From Caldibacillus debilis DSM 16016 (GTDB lineage: Bacteria > Bacillota > Bacilli > Bacillales > Caldibacillaceae), in contig NZ_KB912917.1 in assembly GCF_000383875.1 (NCBI RefSeq), positions 1 to 64,000 on the forward strand: DNA of 64,000 nt, read 5' to 3'. Positions 32,392-42,151 of the stretch are shown here, one piece after another (positions within the stretch are counted from its first letter, which is position 1; each line of letters begins with the position of its first letter). The position numbers and the translations under genes were made by a program. The notes beneath the pieces were generated by a model. It was not told the DNA's origin, did not search any database, and saw nothing but the letters and a program-made list of their open reading frames with translations.

Positions 32392-35310
32392 TCATTTTAA
32401 ATGAAAAATTTTTTCCTTTTCAAAAAAGGACAAGAGATGTTTATGGCAGGTGAAAAAGAGGATCTGATGCCGTTTCTCCATCTCCCGCAGCAGGCCCATC
32501 AAATGGTTCAGCCGGTTTTCATCGAAATGGACAAAACTGTCATCGATGAAGAGCGGGATGCGCCGCGAACGGTTCCAATCGCTGACGGCGAAACGGATGG
32601 CGATGAAGAGCTGTTCCTTCGTCGCCTGGCTCAATTCATGGGGGAGAAAGGGGATGCCGTCGGCGCGGAGGACGGCCAATTGATCCCCGTCGGGAAAAAT
32701 CTGCGTGTATTTCCCCCCGGTCAATATGGAAAAGTTGCGGGACGCCGCGCGCAAAACTTCGGGGAGATTCTCCTCCTTGAACCGTTTCATCGCCGCCTGC
32801 AAAAGATCGGCCGCCACCCGGTAAACCGCCCATTTTTTCACGTCTTCCCGCAACAGGTATTTTTTTTGATGAAATTCCGCGAGGCGCTCATGGAACGTTC
32901 CCCCGTTTTCGATGACGCCGATTTGGTGGTCCAGGGCCGCCCGCTCCTTCTCCAACTGTTCCAGCTCCCGTTTCAAGCCGTCCCGTTTTTCTTCCAATCC
33001 GGCGAAGAAGGCCTCGGAATAGTAGGGGATGTCATGGATCCTTTCCAAATCTTCCGCGGCTTTCAAAGGTTCCAGCCGGCTCTCGATGTCCTTCAGCCGC
33101 TCCTCCCATTTTTTCCTTGTTTCGGCCAGCTTCCCCCTTCGGATAAAATCTTCTTTCCCTTCCGTCCCGGCCTCCCGAAACAATGCCGTCCGTTCCTTCT
33201 CCGCCGCTTCCTTTTCCTTGGCGAGATCCTCCATTTGTTCGGCCAGCTCCGCCAGCTTCCTCCGTTTCTCCGCATATTCCCGCCTTTTTTCCAGTTCCCG
33301 GTTGAGCGCCTGCCGGAGCGATACGGCGGTGCCGACATAATCCCGGTAAAAAAGGGGGGAACCTTTTTCCGCCAACGTTTTCAGCTCGGCTTCCATCTGT
33401 TCCAGGCGCCCCCGGACTTCCCCGAGTTCATCCGCGAAACGGTCTTTTTGCGCCCGGATTTCTTTCAACCGTTCAACGGTCCGGAAGGCTTCCGTCAGGT
33501 GTCCGGCCAAATGTTCCGGAAGATACAGGGCCTTCATGATGGCTTTTCCTTCTTGCCAATTTTCCTCCATCTCCCGTTTCCATTGAAGGAGGCTTTCTTC
33601 CGTTTCCAGAAGCTGATTTTCCAATTGTTCCAGGCGGATTTCTTCCCTTTGGATCTGCTGTTCCAGTTCCTTTTCCCGCTCCAGGGCTTCCTTCGCCTGC
33701 AAAATCCGCTCCTTGTTTCCACGGAAACCGCCCAAGCGGGCTTCCAATTCCGCCTTCCGTTTTTCCCATCGGCGCCTTTCGGACAGATCCCGTTTCCCCT
33801 CGGGAAGCGCCAGCAGCAGAAGGATGAGTGCGGGAAGGATGGCAAAAGCGGAATACCAGGGATTTTTTCCGGCGAAAAGAAGGGCGGCCAGCGCAGAAAG
33901 GGAAAGGACGGCGGCAAGCTGGAAGATCCGGGTCCGTTTTTTATTTTTCAGCCGGTTCAATTGTTCCTCCGTCCACCGGTATTCCCTTTCCAGGAAAGGC
34001 GTTTCCTCCCCGGCCCATCGTTCCAGCTCCCTTTTCCGATCCGCGGGAAGCTGCCGCTGTTTCAGCCGATCGATCAAGAGCCGCTTCTCGTCCCGCTTGT
34101 CCGCCAAATCCTCCCGTTTTTGTTCCAGCTCCCTTTTTTTCATTTGCAAAAAATGCCTGCGTTGGGTGTAGGTTTCCACCCGCTTTTTCAACGCCAAATC
34201 GATCTGCCAGCGGGAGACGGGGAAATCTTTCGGCAAATGGAGGCCCGCAAGCAGCCCTTCTTCCTCCCTGTCCAGCCCGTCCAATTGAAACTTCAGTTCC
34301 CGCTCCCTTTCCGCCAGCTGCCGGTACACGGGAAGGCTTTCGTAAACGTAAACGATCTGCGCCTCGTGCTCCAAAAAGAAGGGATCCGGCTCCGTCCCTT
34401 CCAGCTCCGAGCGGACCCTGTCCATCCGTTCCCGCAGCCGTTCGGCTTGCCCTTCCGCCGCCTTCAGGCGGACTTCCAGCCGTTCGAGCCGGGAAAGCCC
34501 GTCTTCCGGAAAGGGAACCTCCCCGATTTCCCGCAAATTTTCTTTCAGTTCCTTCCTTTCCCGCAACAGGGGGACGAAGGAGTTCCATTCCTTCTTTTTC
34601 AGCCGTTCCTCCTCGATTTTCATCATCTCGTCCCGCAGCCGGCGGATTTTTTCCCCGGTCTCTTCCCGCCTTCGGCAAAGGGTTTGGTAGGACTGGACGA
34701 AGCCCTTCGCCTCTTTCAATTTTTCTTCCGTGCCTTGCAAATCGATGATCCGTTCATTGATCAGCGGCTTTTTCCCGGAGGGTTTAAACCATTTTTCCGC
34801 TTCCCGCTCCAAAAATTTTTCCGCCTCGAGGATCCTGTCCGAGCCGACGGCGCCGGTGGAAAAAAGGAAACGCCCCAGATCATCTCCGCTGATTTTATGC
34901 ATATTCTCCAGATGATGGATATTGAAAAAATAAACCGATTGAAAAAGGGGCTTATCGATCCCGGAAAGCAGTTCCGCAAGCGCCTCTTCCCCTCCACGGG
35001 TCCCGTCTTCGAAAAGGACGGTCACATCCCCCTGGGACTTCCCTCTGATCCGTTCAATCCGGACCTCCCCCTTTCCGGGCACCTCCAACACGAGGGCACC
35101 CCCGTATTTTGCGCCCGTCTTCGGCTCGTAACGGCACTCGTTTGTCTGCCGCACGGGCGGGAAGCCGAACAGCACGCTTTGAATGAAGGAAAGGATTGTC
35201 GATTTTCCGGCCTCGTTTTCGCCGTAGATCACCTGGAACGGCCGGATATTTGTCAGCGCATAATCTTGAAATTTTCCGTATCCGTAAATCCGGATTTCCT
35301 TGAGTCTCAT
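32392..35310 (-). CDS. yhaN: SbcC/Rad50-like ATPase YhaN
   Basis: A 972-residue SMC-like protein. Walker A GENEAGKST is at 30-38, the Q-loop region contains VYFFNIHHLENMH, a long Glu/Arg coiled coil occupies about 150-830, and the C-terminal half carries the signature/Walker B region (LSQATKEQLFIAIRFA, then PLFIDDSFVHFD). In the middle of the coiled coil two hydrophobic segments (about 462-503: FQLAAVLSLSALAALLFAG and YSAFAILPALILLLLALP) take the place where Rad50 has a zinc hook. The partner nuclease is YhaO just upstream. ATG 35310 has AGGTGG 6 bp before it. It probably acts in DNA end processing. Confidence 0.9.
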   Translation of the reverse strand: MRLKEIRIYGYGKFQDYALTNIRPFQVIYGENEAGKSTILSFIQSVLFGFPPVRQTNECRYEPKTGAKYGGALVLEVPGKGEVRIERIRGKSQGDVTVLFEDGTRGGEEALAELLSGIDKPLFQSVYFFNIHHLENMHKISGDDLGRFLFSTGAVGSDRILEAEKFLEREAEKWFKPSGKKPLINERIIDLQGTEEKLKEAKGFVQSYQTLCRRREETGEKIRRLRDEMMKIEEERLKKKEWNSFVPLLRERKELKENLREIGEVPFPEDGLSRLERLEVRLKAAEGQAERLRERMDRVRSELEGTEPDPFFLEHEAQIVYVYESLPVYRQLAERERELKFQLDGLDREEEGLLAGLHLPKDFPVSRWQIDLALKKRVETYTQRRHFLQMKKRELEQKREDLADKRDEKRLLIDRLKQRQLPADRKRELERWAGEETPFLEREYRWTEEQLNRLKNKKRTRIFQLAAVLSLSALAALLFAGKNPWYSAFAILPALILLLLALPEGKRDLSERRRWEKRKAELEARLGGFRGNKERILQAKEALEREKELEQQIQREEIRLEQLENQLLETEESLLQWKREMEENWQEGKAIMKALYLPEHLAGHLTEAFRTVERLKEIRAQKDRFADELGEVRGRLEQMEAELKTLAEKGSPLFYRDYVGTAVSLRQALNRELEKRREYAEKRRKLAELAEQMEDLAKEKEAAEKERTALFREAGTEGKEDFIRRGKLAETRKKWEERLKDIESRLEPLKAAEDLERIHDIPYYSEAFFAGLEEKRDGLKRELEQLEKERAALDHQIGVIENGGTFHERLAEFHQKKYLLREDVKKWAVYRVAADLLQAAMKRFKEENLPEVLRAASRNFSILTGGKYTQIFPDGDQLAVLRADGIPFLPHELSQATKEQLFIAIRFAVSDWNRSRRIPLFIDDSFVHFDENRLNHLMGLLREMEKRHQILFFTCHKHLLSFFEKEKIFHLK

Positions 35311-35328
35311 GGTCATCCACCTGCAACG

Positions 35329-36546
35329 TCAAAATTTCCCGCCGCTCCGGAAAAAGGAAGCGATCCAGCCTTCCGCTTCCTTCATGATTTCTTCCTTTTC
35401 CTCCGCCGTCAGCGGGTCCAAGTACCGCCTCGCGGCAGGATGATAAAGAAGGGGAGCCAAGGCGGCATCGATGTCAAAGATTTCCCGCTCCTTTTTCAGC
35501 TGCCGGAAAAAGGGCTCGCCTGCCAGCGGGGAAAGGTCCGGGAACTCCTCCCGGACCCGGAGGGAATGGATCCAGACGAAACAATGTTCATCCGCTTCCC
35601 CTTCCTGCAAAGCCTTGAGCAAGTCTCCCCCTTCCGCGGCGGCGGCAACGGAGTCGGAGAGCCTGTGCCTGTCCAGGTCCAGCTGCAAAAAGGCGCTTAC
35701 CCCCCGCCGCCGGTGATGTTCCTTTCGCTCCGCCAAAAAATCGTACAGCTCATCCACCGTTCGGAATTCCCTTTCCGCTTTTTCCCTCAGCCACAGCACC
35801 GGTGCCGTCGGAACAAATTCCAACGACGTCCCGGACGGATCCATTTCCACGAAATAGCATCCCTTTTCCCCCGTCTCCTTCCGGTTTCTCCCTTGTATGT
35901 TTCCCGGATAGACGACGTACGGGTCCCGGTGGAGGACGGCCCTTTGGTGGATATGCCCCAGCGCCCAATAATCAAAACCCTTTTCCAAAAGTTCATCCAC
36001 GGAAAAGGGGGCGTACACGTAATGATTGGGATTTTTCCCGTCGTGGCCGTGGAGCAGGCCGATGTGATAATGGGCCCCCTCTTTCTTTTGATAGCCGGCG
36101 GCCACCGGTTCGGGGACGTGCCTGGCCGGATAGCTGAACCCGTAAAGATGGATGCGGGCGCCGTTTCCTGTTTCCAAAAGCTTCGTCTCCACTTTCCCGG
36201 AAAAAATATGGACATTTTCCGGCATCTCCACCTTCAGCCAGTTCCCGTTCAAATGGTCATGGTTTCCGTGGATCACGTAGACGGGGATCCCTTCTCCGCG
36301 CAAACGCTCCATCTCCTTGCGGAAATAAAGCTGGGAACGGACGTCCCGGTCTTCCCCGTCGTAGACGTCGCCGGCGACCAAGACGAAATCCGCCCGCCTC
36401 CCGATCGCCAAATCCACGATGCGGGAAAAGGACTGGAAAGCGGCGTCGCGGATCCTTTCGAAAATGGATTTCGGCAATGATTCCAAACCGAGAAAGGGAC
36501 TTCCCAGATGCAAATCCGCCGTATGGACAAATGAAATTTTTTTCAT
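35329..36546 (-). CDS. yhaO: SbcD/Mre11-like DNA exonuclease YhaO
   Basis: A 405-residue calcineurin-type phosphoesterase with all metal motifs: HTADLHLGSPF (residues 8-18), LVAGDVYDGED, IHGNHDHL, LLHGHDG and LGHIHQR. It works with YhaN as the nuclease subunit at DNA ends or hairpins. ATG 36546 has GGGGG upstream; the frame extension before it is not conserved. 18 bp separate it from yhaN. No LexA box was found before it. Confidence 0.91.
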   Translation of the reverse strand: MKKISFVHTADLHLGSPFLGLESLPKSIFERIRDAAFQSFSRIVDLAIGRRADFVLVAGDVYDGEDRDVRSQLYFRKEMERLRGEGIPVYVIHGNHDHLNGNWLKVEMPENVHIFSGKVETKLLETGNGARIHLYGFSYPARHVPEPVAAGYQKKEGAHYHIGLLHGHDGKNPNHYVYAPFSVDELLEKGFDYWALGHIHQRAVLHRDPYVVYPGNIQGRNRKETGEKGCYFVEMDPSGTSLEFVPTAPVLWLREKAEREFRTVDELYDFLAERKEHHRRRGVSAFLQLDLDRHRLSDSVAAAAEGGDLLKALQEGEADEHCFVWIHSLRVREEFPDLSPLAGEPFFRQLKKEREIFDIDAALAPLLYHPAARRYLDPLTAEEKEEIMKEAEGWIASFFRSGGKF

Positions 36547-36754
36547 CGAGCAACCCCCGGTCGAAAAAAATGTACAGCAATGCCCCGGATCGGTTCGACA
36601 GGGCCCGTGTTCCGGAAAACCGCCGCACCGATTCCCGGTTCTTTTCACGATTTTCCCGTACTATCATTTTAAATCATGGAAAGGCGATGCACCACCGAAA
36701 AGGGAATCCGGTCCCGCCCTGCATGCAGCCTGGAAACCGGAAAAACCGCGTTCA

Positions 36755-36898
36755 TGCGTTCTCGCATTCTTGCAAAGGAAATTTCGACAGACGGAGCGTC
36801 CCGCTTGCGTTCTTGTATTCTTGCGGAGGAAACTTTGTCCTCAAATACCACCTTTGCAGTGCATCGACTTGCATGCTTGTAATCTTGCAGAGGAAACC
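36755..36898. repeat. Three intergenic repeat copies, spacing 51 and 64 bp
   Basis: TGCGTTCTCGCATTCTTGC-AAAGGAAA (36755), TGCGTTCTTGTATTCTTGC-GGAGGAAA (36806) and TGCATGCTTGTAATCTTGC-AGAGGAAA (36870). The region 36547-37314 between yhaO and yhaP has no accepted gene; open frames on both strands are by-products of the repeats. Confidence 0.75.
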
Positions 36899-37194
36899 CC
36901 CTTCTCCCGGGGCGCGGCCTGAACGGCTCCGGGATGCCTTTCCCCTGGCGGAAAATGAGATCTCCTTCCGGACGGAGGATTTTTCCCTCCCCGGCCCGGA
37001 AACGGCCTTCCCGCCGGTTTCCTTTGCCGGCCCGGACGCCCCCGAAAACGGAAAAGGGCGGGCATGGCCGCTCGCCTGCCAAAAACGGGCAAGCTCCGGA
37101 AAACGAAAAAAGGACCGCCGGCGGTCCCTCCTTCCATCCTGCCCAAAAGCGGGCGGTCCCCCTCCACGGGGAAACCGCCCTTGGACAAGATTCG

Positions 37195-37287
37195 CGATAG
37201 AAACCATAATAAACCAAAGAAAGTGGATTCTCCCCAAACGCTTCTTTCTGGTTTGTAACGATAGAAATCATAATAAACCATAGAAAG
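37195..37287. repeat. Repeat pair after yhaP, 64-bp period
   Basis: A 29-bp word starting CGATAGAAACCATAATAAACC at 37195-37223 recurs at 37259-37287 with two changes. The second copy ends 28 bp before the yhaP stop codon. Confidence 0.8.
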
Positions 37288-37314
37288 GGTTAGGGGTGCC
37301 GCTCCCCGCGCCGG

Positions 37315-38568
37315 TCACCCGTTTTCCTTCGTCATTTGCAGCGCCCTTTTGATCTGCTTGACGAGCCCCGCGCTTCCATAGAACAGGACGCCGCCTTTAT
37401 AAATTTTGGCGCCGAAGTAGGCAAATAGGGCGATGCAGCCGACCAACAGGCCGATCGAAAGAGCCGTTTCCCACAGGGGAACATCCAGCATCCCGACCCG
37501 CAAAAACATGAGCATCGGCGTAAAGAAAGGGATGTAGGAAGTGACGGTGACATAGGGCGCCTCCGGGTTGGACAATCCGGCCATCGCCAGCATAAAGGCG
37601 ATCACGACGGTAAAAATCAACGGGCTGACCATCTGGTTCACGTCTTCAATCCGGCTGACCAGCGAGCCGAGGAAGGCGGCGATGGTCGCATAGAGAAGGA
37701 ACCCGAGCAGGAAAAATACGATCCCGTAAATGATCGTCTGCAAAGAAAAACCGCCGAAGCCGAAAAATTGGAAAAATTCCCCGGTAAACGTGTCCATGTT
37801 CCGTTTCACCGCCCCGTATCCCGCCGCCAAAATGATGATCATCTGAACGACGCCGACCGACGCCACGGCGAAAATTTTTGCGAACATATGGGTGACCGGG
37901 GAAACGCTGGAAATCAAGATTTCCATCACCCGGGACGATTTCTCCGTCGCCACTTCGGTGGCGATCATGGAGGCGTACATGATCACCGCGAAATAAATGA
38001 TTATTAACATGCTATATACGAGGCCGCGCGCCTGGTTCAATTCTTCCTCCGTCTTGGCGTTTTCCCCGATCGCCGCTTGCCGGAAGTCGGCCGGGGCATT
38101 CAGCATGGCCAGCTGTTCCGCGTTCAAGTTGAGGAGCTGGGCCGCCCTTTGCGAACGGACTTGCTGGAGCGCCATCTGCAGATTGCCGCCCAGGGATTGG
38201 TCCGTCAACGTTTCCGCTTTAAAAACCCCTCTCGGCAATCCGGCTTCATCGAAGGACAAAAGGAGATAGCCGTCCAGTTCCCCTTCCAAAACCTTTTCCT
38301 TCAGTTCCTGTTCCTCCGCGGCGGTTTCCGTAAACTTCAAATTTTTATCCAGATTCGCCGCCGACTGTTTGAAGGCTTCTTCCAATTGCCCCGTCTGATC
38401 GATCAGGGCGATTTTCTTTTCCCCGTCCCCGTTGAATTTGTCGATAAGGGAAGGCAGATAGACGAGCAAAAGGGTGATGCCGACGGTGATCGCCGTCACC
38501 CAAAGGAATTGTTTCGATTTGATTTTCGTCACGAAGGTATGGGTAAACACCACCCAAAAGTTATTCAT
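37315..38568 (-). CDS. yhaP: ABC transporter permease YhaP (NatB-like)
   Basis: A 417-residue ABC-2 type permease. First membrane helix at about 17-40, a 130-residue outer loop (GEKKIALIDQTGQLEEAF and following), then five to six helices (IIIYFAVIMYASMIATEVA, TEKSSRVMEILISSVSP, VVQMIIILAAG and later). The EKSSRVMEIL segment is the hallmark of the NatB/YhaP group, which in related systems exports Na+ or small molecules. ATG 38568 overlaps the yhaQ stop by 8 nt (ATGAATAA). Substrate unknown. Confidence 0.86.
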   Translation of the reverse strand: MNNFWVVFTHTFVTKIKSKQFLWVTAITVGITLLLVYLPSLIDKFNGDGEKKIALIDQTGQLEEAFKQSAANLDKNLKFTETAAEEQELKEKVLEGELDGYLLLSFDEAGLPRGVFKAETLTDQSLGGNLQMALQQVRSQRAAQLLNLNAEQLAMLNAPADFRQAAIGENAKTEEELNQARGLVYSMLIIIYFAVIMYASMIATEVATEKSSRVMEILISSVSPVTHMFAKIFAVASVGVVQMIIILAAGYGAVKRNMDTFTGEFFQFFGFGGFSLQTIIYGIVFFLLGFLLYATIAAFLGSLVSRIEDVNQMVSPLIFTVVIAFMLAMAGLSNPEAPYVTVTSYIPFFTPMLMFLRVGMLDVPLWETALSIGLLVGCIALFAYFGAKIYKGGVLFYGSAGLVKQIKRALQMTKENG

Positions 38569-39460
38569 AGGACTCACCCACTTTTTCAATGAAAATGTCG
38601 TTCAGGGTCGGTTCATCCAGGATGAATTTCCGGATGAAGCCCCGTTCGGCAATCTTGTGCAAAATCCTTTCCGCAACCGCCTCGTTTTCGATCTGCAGCT
38701 CGATCCCTTCCGGCGTCAATTTGGATTTGGTGACCCCGGGTTCGCCGCTCAAAAAACTTAAATCGAAGTCGGCGTGGATGACCAGATTCTTCTTTCCGAA
38801 CGACCGTTTGATCTCCTTCAACGAACCTTGGACGACCGGGGCGCCCTTGTGCAGGATGCACAGATGTTCGCAAAGTTCCTCCACATGCTCCATCCGGTGG
38901 CTGGAAAACACGATCGACGTCCCTTCGTTTTTCAAGTCGACGACCGCCTGCTTCAGCATCTCCACATTCACCGGGTCCAGGCCGCTGAACGGTTCGTCCA
39001 GGATGAGCAGCTTCGGCTTGTGGATGACGGCGGCGATAAACTGGATTTTTTGCTGGTTCCCCTTGGATAATTCCTCCACCTTTTTGTTTTTGTACTCGGG
39101 GATTTTAAATTTTTCCAGCCAATCGTCCAGCTGTTTCAGCGCATCCTTCGGATGCATTTTCCGCAATCGGGCGAGGTAGACGATTTGCTCGCTCACCTTC
39201 AGTTTCGGATACAGGCCTCTCTCTTCGGGCAAATAGCCGATGTCCGGGCTCAGCGCGTAGTCGATCTTTTTCCCGTTCCACGTAATCCTCCCTTCGCTGG
39301 CCTGCAGGATCCCGAGGATCATCCGGAAGGTCGTCGTTTTCCCGGCCCCGTTCGGCCCGAGGAACCCGAACATTTCCTTTTCCGGGATGGTCAGGTTCAA
39401 ATTCCTGACGGCCGTAAAATTGCCGAATCGTTTTGTCACATTTTCCAATTGCAAAACCAT
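38561..39460 (-). CDS. yhaQ: ABC transporter ATP-binding protein YhaQ (NatA-like)
   Basis: A 299-residue ATPase. Walker A GPNGAGKTT (about 35-43), signature LSKGNQQKI, Walker B LLILDEPFSGLDP, switch SSHRMEHVEEL. The 80-residue C-terminal extension (TPEGIELQIENEAVAERILH and on) is typical of DrrA/NatA-like proteins with ABC-2 permeases. GGAGG lies upstream of the ATG. Co-transcribed with yhaP, in the B. subtilis order. Confidence 0.9.
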   Translation of the reverse strand: MVLQLENVTKRFGNFTAVRNLNLTIPEKEMFGFLGPNGAGKTTTFRMILGILQASEGRITWNGKKIDYALSPDIGYLPEERGLYPKLKVSEQIVYLARLRKMHPKDALKQLDDWLEKFKIPEYKNKKVEELSKGNQQKIQFIAAVIHKPKLLILDEPFSGLDPVNVEMLKQAVVDLKNEGTSIVFSSHRMEHVEELCEHLCILHKGAPVVQGSLKEIKRSFGKKNLVIHADFDLSFLSGEPGVTKSKLTPEGIELQIENEAVAERILHKIAERGFIRKFILDEPTLNDIFIEKVGESYE

Positions 39461-39581
39461 TTTTTCGAGCCTCCTTCCCTAAGTTTTACGTTTTTCTTCC
39501 GGCAAAGTTACAAAGAAAAAGGAATTTCGGAGAAAAAAAAGTATTAAGAATAATAGAATCATAGACAGGAGGTTTCGCCGG

Positions 39582-39767
39582 ATGCGCCAATATGCGTTAA
39601 CCGCCTTCGAAAAAAACGGGGAAAAACTCATCGATCAGTTGATCGAAGCGAAAACCGACCAGGAAGCGAAAAAAATCGGGCAAAAACTGCTGGAAGAAAA
39701 AGGGCTGACGGAAAAAACCCACCGGCTGGTTTCCCCGGAAGGGAATCTGCTCTTATTTCACGTGTAG
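39582..39767 (+). CDS. yhzD: YhzD-like small protein
   Basis: A 61-residue soluble protein: YALTAFEKNGEKLIDQLIEA, then LLEEKGLTEKTHRLVSPEG and LLLFHV. The THRLVSPxGxLLLFH end is typical of the YhzD family. AGGAGG lies 9 bp before the ATG. It is divergent from yhaQ. Function unknown. Confidence 0.78.
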   Translation: MRQYALTAFEKNGEKLIDQLIEAKTDQEAKKIGQKLLEEKGLTEKTHRLVSPEGNLLLFHV

Positions 39768-39945
39768 GAAGGGAAGCTTCCAGCGGCCGGGGCGGGCAGC
39801 CGGACCGCCAGGCGGCTCCCGCCCGGTCCTTGGGAAAAAACAGGGGTTCTTCTGAAAACTTAGTGCAGAATGATTGCAAGTCCCGTCCCATCCCGGCAAA
39901 TGGGCGTTTCGGTTTTGCGCGGGAAAATCCGGGGATCTCCTTCCG

Positions 39946-40575
39946 CTATAGCTCCAATTTTAATTGTTTTAAAACCGTCTGACAGGCGGCGTATGATCCC
40001 TCCAAGAAGCCTTTGCTGAAGAGATCTTCCGTTTTTTCCGCATTCCCCTCGTATATCTTTGCGTCCCTTTCAAAATCCCGGACGCAATCCTTCAGAATTT
40101 CCCCGATCCGTTCCGTCCCTTCCCTCGCCTCCAATTCCGAACGCAGTTTGGCCGCGGCCAGCCGATACGTGGTTGCCATGCCTTCCATGACGCCCTTCAT
40201 ATATGCTTCGGGAATTTCCCGGACCTTCTCCAGAAAAACCGCACCGGCTTTCGGTTCCGCCTGCCGCAAAAGCTTCGCCTTCCCTGCGGAAGCCTGATCC
40301 CTGGCGGATTGTTCCATCCGGTCAATCACTTCGATCAGATGATGAACCTTCTTCGTTATCTCTTGTTCCCATTCATCCTTTTTATAATCGAAATCCCAGC
40401 GGAGTTTTTGCGCCGCCGCCTGGTAAGCCAGCCTGTTCCCTTCCCAAAACCCCTTCTCGTAATCATCAGAAGCTTCGTTTTTATGTTCTCCCGCTTTCCG
40501 GGCATTTTCTTCAAAAAACAAAATGCAATCTTCCACCTTCGCCCCTCTGAACAATCTTTTCCGATAATCGTCCAT
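39946..40575 (-). CDS. Hypothetical protein with three internal repeats
   Basis: A 209-residue, all-helical, highly charged protein without membrane segments. Three copies of one motif are visible: KGFWEGNRLAYQAAAQKL (about 41-58), KGVMEGMATTYRLAAAKL (about 127-144) and KGFLEGSYAACQTVLKQL (about 189-206), each preceded by a charged helix. The pattern suggests triplication of a ~70-residue helical unit. No family is recognised. GGGAG precedes ATG 40575, and a perfect palindrome lies 43 bp upstream. It is monocistronic and its role is unknown. Confidence 0.75.
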   Translation of the reverse strand: MDDYRKRLFRGAKVEDCILFFEENARKAGEHKNEASDDYEKGFWEGNRLAYQAAAQKLRWDFDYKKDEWEQEITKKVHHLIEVIDRMEQSARDQASAGKAKLLRQAEPKAGAVFLEKVREIPEAYMKGVMEGMATTYRLAAAKLRSELEAREGTERIGEILKDCVRDFERDAKIYEGNAEKTEDLFSKGFLEGSYAACQTVLKQLKLEL

Positions 40576-40617
40576 GGTTTCAACTCCCTTTTATCTTGTT
40601 AACATTATTATATACTG

Positions 40618-40639
40618 TTGTTTACAAATATGTAAACAA
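40618..40639. promoter_or_regulatory. Perfect inverted repeat upstream of the triple-repeat gene
   Basis: TTGTTTAC (40618-40625), 6-bp spacer AAATAT, GTAAACAA (40632-40639). The core TACA-N4-TGTA resembles operators of several small repressor families. On the reverse strand it sits next to TATAAT-like sequence (40604-40612). It is likely an operator; the regulator is unknown. Confidence 0.6.
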
Positions 40640-40699
40640 AAAATTGGGGTTGAAAACCTTTACGGCGATCGGGGCGGTGAAGTCTTTTATTGAAGAATA

Positions 40700-40734
40700 G
40701 AAAACTCCCACCCCGGAATGCCCCGGGCGGGAGT
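40700..40734 (-). terminator. Terminator of fumC
   Basis: Reverse-strand CTCCCGCCCGGGG pairs with CCGGGGTGGGAG and is followed by TTTTC, 47 bp after the fumC stop. Confidence 0.75.
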
Positions 40735-40780
40735 CGGGCGGGAAACTTTCGCTCCGGCCGAACCAAGGCCGCGAATCCGC

Positions 40781-42151
40781 TCAAACCATTTTTCTCGGAT
40801 CCACCCATTCGTCGTATTGCTCTTCCGTGACGTAGCCGGTTTTCAGCGCCGCTTCCTTCAGGGAAATGCCTTCCCTGTGGGCAAGTTTCGCGATTTCCGC
40901 CGCCTTTTCGTAGCCGATGTGCGGATTCAGGGCGGTCACGAGCATCAGGGACCGCTCCATCAATTCCTTGATCCTGCCTTCATTGGCCTTCAATCCGACC
41001 AGGCATCGGTCATGGAAAGAACGGATCGAGTCGGCAAGAAGCCGGACCGACTGCAAAAAATTATAGATGATGACCGGCTTGAACACGTTCAGCTCAAAAT
41101 TTCCTTGGCTGGCGGCGAAACCGATGGCAGCGTCGTTCCCGAAAACCTGGGTCGCGACCATCGTCACCGCTTCCGATTGGGTCGGGTTCACCTTGCCGGG
41201 CATGATGGAGCTTCCCGGTTCATTGGCGGGAATCGTGATTTCCCCTAAACCGCTCCTCGGCCCGCTGGCCAGCCATCGGACGTCGTTGGCGATTTTCATC
41301 AAATCGGCTGCCAGCGCTTTCAATACGCCGTGGACGGCAACGATTTCATCATGGCTCGTTAATGACTGAAATTTATTGGGCGAAGAACGGAAGGGATAAC
41401 CCGTTTGTTCCCGCAATTGCCGGGCCACTTCTTCCCCGAAATTTTTCGGCGCGTTGATCCCCGTTCCGACGGCCGTTCCGCCGATCGCCAAATCAAGCAA
41501 ATAATCGGCCGTTTGCTTCAGCATGGCCAAATCCTTTTCCAGCATGTTCCGCCAACCGGAAATTTCCTGGCCCAAGGTCAACGGCGTGGCATCCTGGAGA
41601 TGGGTCCGGCCGATCTTGATCAAATCCTTGTATTCTTCCTCTTTTTCCTTCAGGGTGGCGATCATTTGTTCAATGGCCGGAAACAGTTTTTCCACGATTT
41701 CCGTGTATCCGGCAATGTGCATCGCCGTCGGAAAGGTGTCGTTGGAACTTTGCGACATATTGACGTCATCGTTCGGATGGATCTTTTCCCCGCTGTTTCC
41801 GAGGAGCTCATTCCCCCTTCTGGAGATGACCTCGTTGACGTTCATGTTGGATTGGGTGCCGCTCCCCGTCTGCCAAACGACGAGGGGAAAATGTTCGTCC
41901 CATTTTTTGGCGATGATTTCATCGCAGGCCTGGACGATGGCATTTTTTTTCGCTTCCGAAAGCTTCCCCAATTTATGGTTGACAATGGCCGCCGCTTTCT
42001 TCAGCTGGGCGAAGGCATAGATGACCGCCAGCGGCATCTTCTCTTCGCCGATCCGAAAATTTTGCCTGCTCCTTTCCGTTTGCGCACCCCAATATTTGTC
42101 CGCGGGCACCAGCACTTCGCCGAGGGTGTCCCGCTCCACTCGCATCTCCAT
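40781..42151 (-). CDS. fumC: Class II fumarate hydratase
   Basis: A 456-residue fumarase of the aspartase/fumarase superfamily. Substrate-binding motifs: [13 protein letters not shown] (about 95), [27 protein letters not shown] and the mobile signature loop [11 protein letters not shown] with the catalytic serine. It interconverts fumarate and malate in the TCA cycle. ATG 42151 has GGGGAGG upstream; a later ATG 6 nt downstream is also possible. The gene is monocistronic with its own terminator. It is called citG in B. subtilis, where it sits elsewhere. Confidence 0.95.
   Translation of the reverse strand: MEMRVERDTLGEVLVPADKYWGAQTERSRQNFRIGEEKMPLAVIYAFAQLKKAAAIVNHKLGKLSEAKKNAIVQACDEIIAKKWDEHFPLVVWQTGSGTQSNMNVNEVISRRGNELLGNSGEKIHPNDDVNMSQSSNDTFPTAMHIAGYTEIVEKLFPAIEQMIATLKEKEEEYKDLIKIGRTHLQDATPLTLGQEISGWRNMLEKDLAMLKQTADYLLDLAIGGTAVGTGINAPKNFGEEVARQLREQTGYPFRSSPNKFQSLTSHDEIVAVHGVLKALAADLMKIANDVRWLASGPRSGLGEITIPANEPGSSIMPGKVNPTQSEAVTMVATQVFGNDAAIGFAASQGNFELNVFKPVIIYNFLQSVRLLADSIRSFHDRCLVGLKANEGRIKELMERSLMLVTALNPHIGYEKAAEIAKLAHREGISLKEAALKTGYVTEEQYDEWVDPRKMV

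Noticed and set aside
32401-36480. Forward open frame of 1359 codons
   Set aside because: It is antisense to yhaN and yhaO, whose domains are unmistakable. The composition (Phe/Gln/Pro-rich) and lack of a ribosome site are typical of a shadow frame.
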